Source of the DNA: Psilocybe azurescens
Lineage: Eukaryota > Basidiomycota > Agaricomycetes > Agaricales > Agrocybaceae
Direction of reading: 5' to 3'
Assembly: GCA_023853785.1 (NCBI GenBank)
Contig: JAJIRX010000533.1
Coordinates: forward strand, 930,001-994,000
Length of the DNA: 64,000 nt
This document shows, in pieces, positions 59,016 through 64,000 of this stretch. Both the position numbers and the translations under genes were made by a program. The first letter of the stretch is position 1; each line of letters opens with the position of its first letter. The notes under the pieces are model-generated. The model saw nothing but the letters and a program-made list of their open reading frames with translations. It made no database searches and was not told where the DNA came from.

Positions 59016-61057
59016 GTCGAACCTGAGTATAGGTGGAGAAGAAAACGTCGGGGCCTGGGAGGACCTAGCCGCATGGCTGTCCTTTTATGAGGACAGTCCC
59101 TGAGACCGCTCGCGGTATAATTTCCTTTCCCTCAGCACGACTGGCCTTAACAGTCGGCAGCCGAAGATCTATTGCGTCAACTGACATCCCCGGACCGACA
59201 ACATAACCGAATCAAATACCCACATCTCACAGTCAAAGATCATTAACATTAGTTCAGAGCTTCAATCTCTTTCTTAACTCTCTCCTAACGGTTCAATAGC
59301 ATATCGATAAGCCCTATTGGAGTAGTTTTCGCTCTTGCGACCGCTTGGAACAAAGTCGGCTTGCAAATCTTTTCCCTGGACAACTCAAGGACAACTTGAA
59401 AGACTATTTCCAATTCCCCGCCATTCTAAAATGCTCGGCGTCGTCAGTTGCCCGGTCTTAATTGGTCGAGACATACGGGGAAATCCTGTGGTAGTCCGTG
59501 TCATCACATGCATGATCCATACATAATGAACGAAATAAGTATTCATTTCCTGTCTCTGAGCCCCTAGATTAGCTCGACGCTGGGAGGTATTCGTGAACAC
59601 ATCAAGCGGAAAAAATACAACGCGCGGTATTGGCGTGGAAGGTGGAGCAGATAGTTGCAATGTGGTCGCGAGCGTCGTATTGGGCTCCCCAACAATACTT
59701 CTGAGATCTATCAGATAAGAATACATCATTAAACAATCTAATCAGATGAGATGAGATCTTTAGGTCAGTGAACATTAGCAATGACTTTTAACAAAATGAA
59801 CACTACCGTCGGGTCTGTGAACGACAACAACTGTAAGTGTGCAACACTCGAGTTCATAGTCCAAATAATATTTCCTGGCCACGACACTCGTCCTAATTTT
59901 TGTGACAAATAATGAAAGAGCAGGTTGAGGACTCTAGGTGTTCCGTAATGTATATGTTAGACATCTGACAGCCTCTATGACACTATGTAAGGCTCAGCAG
60001 ATTCAGTTCTTTCCTCCTTCTCTTTTCTGTTCTTTTGGTTTTCTCCCTGGAAGAGTCTATGAGCACGTAGGTATCCGCGTAGTAAATGAAGTTCAAAATA
60101 CCAAAATTCCGCGATGAGAGCGCAACCAAACTCATCTACGGATAAGGAACAAGTGAGAAGTAGGAATTCCCTTTCGGGATTTTCATTAAGGCCTCATCCT
60201 GACGTTTAATGATTTTCATCAGCTTTTGCAGCTTCTTTAATATCGAGTATTATATTCATAAATACATAAACCTTTGGGCCTTTCGTTTCCCTACCTCTCT
60301 CGGCCCTTTCTCATCCTCAGAGATTTTCATTCTCGCTTTTCACAAGCTCAAATCGTAATCTCTTTATTTTTGCTCCTCCCACCTCTTCCCTTTTTTCAGT
60401 GCTTGGTACAGCCACTTGGATTCCGATTCGGCTTTCCCACTTGGTTTCCCAAGCGCTCAGGCCTTGGCCGCCCACAATCTTCTCATTTCGCTTTCACGTC
60501 GCGCATCGCGTGCATTTCGCGTCGCCTCTCGCGATTTCGGTCGTTCACGTGACCCGACTTCTGGGTCCCTTCCGACCAGCCGCCAAAGCCCTCCGCACCC
60601 ACAAAAGATTCGTGTTCCACGAATATTTTGTTCTCTCTCTCTCTTCGACTTCCCATTCCCTTCCTCCCGTGAAGGAATTCCTTTTGAACGCATAGTAACT
60701 TATGCGATGACTTATAATTTTTAAAACTAAATTTGCGGGTAAATTCAAGGTGAAAATTTATTTGTGCTTGATGCAGACAGCGCATTTCGGTTCTTTTATC
60801 TGAAAGAAGGGGATAAAGTTTCTAATTGAAACGACTTCCCGGCACTGGAAAGAAGTTAGAGGAATCGTTTGTGTTTGTGTTTAACTGCATTGACAAATAG
60901 TTTTTACGAGCACTGCCACAACGTTCTTTCTCAAGTGCCAACGCTGTCACCGCTTACCTTCCACCCTCATTCTGCTCAAAATCTATACCCTGCCTCTCTG
61001 CCTCTCTGCACGTTTAAACCTATATAATATCTTACATTCACATACGTTATATCAACA
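59016..61057. other. Intergenic
   Basis: About 2 kb without a defensible gene. It holds the ligase promoter on the left. Around 60270-60700 C/T-rich sequence keeps frames open on both strands. A CACGTG site lies near 60546. The right end (61000-61057) is the pyrimidine-rich leader of the RRM gene. Confidence 0.4.
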
Positions 61058-62027
61058 ATGGCCTCCCTTCTTGAACGCATGAACATTCCAACAAACTCTC
61101 TTGGCCCCGTTCGATCCAAATCCAACTCCAATCGAGGAGCAGCAGCTCCGTACGTGCGTGCACTTCCCTGCCCTTCAACACGGACGTTTGTATGAACCTA
61201 CACTTACCCAGAATCGCGCCAACCGGGGGCCCAGAGGAGATGTCGACTCACAATGGTCGCATGATCTTTTCGAATCCCACAACTCACTTTCCGCGCGTCT
61301 AAATATCACCCCTACCGCCCCAAAAGCAAACTTGAATCCAATAGCCCAGAAGGCTATCCGTGATGCTACAAGCTCGTCGCGTTCGGACTCGTTGTCCATC
61401 AAAGGCGCCGGTTCGACGGGTAATGTGGTTGAGGTGTCTGGCTTGGTTGGCGGGACAACCGCGGAAGACGTAGCAGCTATTTTCAAGCGCTGCGGTCAAA
61501 TTACAGACCAAAAATCGATGTCGAATAATAGGAACGACCCCAAGATTAGGATCACTTTCAAAACTGCCGCGTCAGCGACATCTGCAGTACAGAAATTCCA
61601 CAATCAACCTGCTGACGGTAAAATCCTGTCAGTGAAGATTGTGGGTACATCTGCTGCGGGCACGTCACTGGGAGGTCGACTGGGAGGAACGGATGGGTTG
61701 GATATTGTGAGAGATGAGGGAAGTGTTGACATTCTCATGAATGCGGGAGAAGAAACTAGCTCGTAAGTCCAAAATGCGACATCGTCTGAAACATCTCATT
61801 TACCATGCGTTGCACTGTTATAGAAAAATGCGCTCCGATTCCCTATTGAAGGCCGACCCTCGGGCACAAGTTTTGCTAGCCCCTCCGGGCGCAGACCCCG
61901 CCGAATACACGCAAACCACCGAGACAAGGGGTGGAGGCAGACGCGGTGGTCGAGGGAGAGGGGAGCCGGACGAAGTGGGAGAGGCCGCAAACGTGGAAAT
62001 AATGGCAGTCGTATGGACCTCGATTAG
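61058..62027 (+). CDS. RRM/RGG RNA-binding protein (Yra1/ALYREF-like)
   Basis: Probable mRNA-export adaptor or similar nuclear RNA-binding protein. The start MASLLERMNIPTNSLGPVRS is followed by an intron after AAAPY, then NRANRGPRGDVDSQWSHDLF. One RRM is present: VVEVSGLVGGTTAEDVAAIF (RNP2 area), KIRITFKTAASATSAVQKFH (RNP1 area), ADGKILSVKIVG. After a second intron at GEETSS the C-terminus is Gly/Arg-rich (ETRGGGRRGGRGRG) and, once a G4 run (61960-61963) is read as G5, continues RSGRGRKRGNNGSRMDLD to a stop at 62027. The basic N-terminus, single RRM, RGG tail and short acidic end match the Yra1/ALYREF layout. Exact orthology is unproven. Confidence 0.75.
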
Positions 62028-62620
62028 TTTCATTGCTATGTACGCTTCGTCCTTTTCAATTAGTTCTTTGTTTTCTGTACTCTCTTCTGTGTTTCTCTGG
62101 CAATTATCCCCCCAAATACGTAGCTCAAATGTCCTGTCCGCTTGAAGAACTTTTTTTGTGATGTTATTATAGTCTGTATGTTTTGCCTTGCTCATTGATA
62201 TCAAGGTAGTTCCAGTTCTTTACTGTCTGTCACGCTTAGTGCAATGACATAGATTAAAAATTGGTCTCTACGAGAAACTGAGAATAGCGAAGGTAGGAGA
62301 AGTAATTTGCTGTTTATCTGAAAGACTTTGATGTTCCAACAGAAGGATATAGACAGCCAATTACACTAGTGAACATGATCATAATGCAGTGCAAAGAGAT
62401 TGAAGTGACAAATGCGTGATTGATCCAGGGTAATAGCCTTTTTTAGTAATACCCAATAAACCACATCAAAGTTTGGTTCACGCGTTCACCTCCAACGTCA
62501 ACCACGTCTGCTGTGCACTATCCTAGCGTCATCAGCATCAGCCTAGATTCCTGACTAGTAGCTATACTCCTACCCCTCACTTTCTAGCTTTGTCTATTCC
62601 TAAAAAGATCTAAAGCAAAC
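62028..62620. other. Intergenic
   Basis: About 590 bases: 3' flank of the RRM gene (TTTTTTTGTGATG near 62151) and promoter of the Erv14 gene. Nothing else seen. Confidence 0.4.
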
Positions 62621-63310
62621 ATGTCTGGTGAGTTTGGCTCCATTGCAGCAAAGACTCCACGAGAACGTAAACTCATCCATTTTGCGCTACAGGCTGGTTG
62701 TTTCTCTTCGCAGTGCTATATGCAGCTGCACTACTGTTCGGGATGGTCTTTTTGTAAGTTTATAGCTCCTTTACATATCCGACTGTTGCTGAAGTCTGGC
62801 AGATCATCATGTACTCCGACCTCGAAAGCGACTACATAAACCCTATTGATTTCTGTAACAAACTCAACCAAGTATGTCCTCTGTCGCCTGTCCAAACGAA
62901 ACGTTATTGAACATGTTTATTATGTAGTTCGTCATTCCTGAATATGCTGCGCATGCTTTCCTTGCTTTGCTCTTCCTCCTCACTGGACAGTGGACTTCTT
63001 TCTTGTGGAATGTACCTCTGTTGGCGTACAACATCAATAAGTGAGTGTCCCAATAGACTGCAGCCTTAACTTCTGTTTAAATATTATCTCAGGGTTGTTA
63101 ACAAAGCCCACATGTACGACGCAACCGAAATCTTCCGTTCCCTGCCCCAACATCAAAAGGGAGGCATATTTCAAGACTGGCTTCTATCTCCTATCTTTCT
63201 TCTTTTACCTATACAAGTGCGTGCTTATGCATAATACACACCCCTACTCAGCTAACGGTCTTTACTTTTTTAGGATGATTGTCTCGTTCATTGCTGAAGG
63301 CGATGCTTGA
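62621..63310 (+). CDS. ERV14: Erv14/cornichon cargo receptor
   Basis: COPII cargo receptor that carries membrane proteins from ER to Golgi. About 137 residues with three membrane segments. Exon 1 encodes only MSG (atgtctg then gtgagt at 62628). Exon 2 gives WLFLFAVLYAAALLFGMVF, then IIMYSDLESDYINPIDFCNK with the family's conserved D-L-E-x-D-Y-I-N-P motif, FVIPEYAAHAFLALLFLLTG, QWTSFLWNVPLLAYNINK, VVNKAHMYDATEIFRSLPQ and FKTGFYLLSFFFYLYKMIVS; the end is FIAEGDA. Five introns. One base too many occurs at A4 (63155-63158): the frame must shift there to give the conserved third membrane segment. Family call is firm. Confidence 0.93.
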
Positions 63311-63910
63311 TCTATGATACCTCAAACACAGTACGACTACGATATTATAATGAACTGGGGTCTACACCCTACATGATGTGAAGGCAAGCTTCACGATACC
63401 TATTTTCTCATGAATAACACGCTATTGGGAGACAAATGGGAGAATAGAATCTATTGAATATCTTGTTTGATTCGGCCGAAGTATGCCAATGATGGAACGT
63501 GTCATTGCCAATGGAAATTTGATATCTGTGTGCGCTGCTTCTTGTGTTGGGTTCTCAAAGTCGAGTTTTATCAACCCTAAAGATATTGCATGATACAGAC
63601 GAAGCTAGATTCGTGAATTACACATATTTGAATGTCAGCGACAGTGTTAAACTGAGGTCTAGGCTTCAAGCTTCAAGCTTCAAGACTCATGACTCCATCT
63701 GCATACGCGTCACTTCGGTGACAGCATCACGTGTCAGACGTACCAACTACCACCGTCACCCTGAGGTGGCTGGCAAATAGAAAGTTGTTCCTTCATTACG
63801 AGCGATCCCTCTTTCTGTGAATTCAAGGTCTTCTGCCTGATTTCCCCGTGACGGCCTTTCCGTCTATTGACGAACTCTGTACAAGACTATTACTTATCAC
63901 GACATAAATC
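63311..63910. other. Intergenic
   Basis: About 600 bases. GCTTCAA is repeated in tandem at 63662-63681. A CACGTG-type site occurs at 63729. Presumed promoter of the gene starting at 63911. Confidence 0.4.
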
Positions 63911-64000
63911 ATGGGTGGAGCAGGTGCGTAACAATGCTGTCAGACGAGCATATGTACTGATTCTCTCTGTTACATCCATTCGCTTTCTCTTCTATCGAAC
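63911..64000 (+). CDS. Start of an unidentified gene (cut by window end)
   Basis: ATGGGTGGAGCAG followed by a canonical gtgcgt donor encodes MGGA(G); the rest lies beyond the window. The pyrimidine-rich leader and context favour a true start, but five residues do not allow a call. Confidence 0.3.

Noticed and set aside
60274..60724. Overlapping plus-strand frames of 92-102 codons
   Set aside because: C/T-rich sequence opens three frames at once; composition is not protein-like and no splice partners exist.
1..64000. CRISPR arrays, prokaryotic operons or plasmid origins
   Set aside because: No regularly spaced repeats; introns and gene content are those of a fungal nucleus.
1..64000. Programmed frameshifting as the general explanation for the frame breaks
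   Set aside because: The breaks have no common slippery motif or downstream structure and fall in unrelated genes; sequence error is simpler.

Overview
The window reads as chromosomal DNA of a mushroom-forming basidiomycete (Agaricomycetes-like). Genes are dense on both strands and most are cut by many short introns of about 50-60 nt with GT...AG ends. The gene content is eukaryotic and fungal: microsomal P450s, an ARP2/3 subunit, a Wee1-type kinase, a homeobox regulator, an Erv14/cornichon receptor and a tRNA-Leu with an intron. The species cannot be named from the sequence alone.

Layout. 1-5.2 kb: two tandem paralogous P450 genes on the minus strand, the first cut by the window edge. 5.8-9.0 kb: a nucleolar-type FKBP prolyl isomerase (-), divergent from the ARP2/3 subunit ARPC4 (+), then a GNAT acetyltransferase (-). 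9.3-11.4 kb: a nested transposon, in which a 5'-truncated LINE has landed in the right terminal repeat of a non-autonomous Mutator-like element; both target-site duplications are visible. 11.5-17.8 kb: an HLTF/Rad5-like SNF2-RING repair ATPase (-), divergent from a FIT-family lipid-droplet protein (+). 17.8-21.1 kb: gene-poor. 21.1-28.2 kb: Wee1-like kinase and homeobox factor (+). 28.2-32.9 kb: gene-poor, with a pyrimidine-rich stretch. 32.9-41.2 kb: molybdopterin-binding-domain protein (-), a very Glu/Ala-rich repeat protein (+) and a GT17 glycosyltransferase (+). 41.7-47.9 kb: a microcephalin-type BRCT protein (-), divergent from an NAD kinase (+). 48.2-55.6 kb: a small unknown protein (-), an Asteroid/XPG-like nuclease (-), tRNA-Leu(UAG) (+), a tandem pair of small XPA-C-terminus-like genes (one decayed), and an unknown protein with twin CX3C motifs (-). 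56.6-64 kb: an acyl-CoA/coumarate-CoA-type ligase with a peroxisomal C-terminus (-), an RRM/RGG mRNA-export-type protein (+), Erv14 (+) and the first codons of one more gene.

Themes. The genes do not form one pathway; this is mainly housekeeping sequence. Several serve genome maintenance or the cell cycle (HLTF/Rad5, Wee1, microcephalin-like BRCT, Asteroid nuclease) and several serve lipid or membrane traffic (FIT, acyl-CoA ligase, Erv14). I saw no convincing new multi-gene system.

The strongest window-wide signal is about twenty apparent one-base frameshifts, nearly all at short homopolymers and mostly deletions, inside otherwise well-conserved genes. I read these as sequence or assembly errors and not as pseudogenisation, and they decide how many gene models here should be built. 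All spliced models below were made by eye from frame, similarity and splice signals; internal exon borders are approximate unless given.
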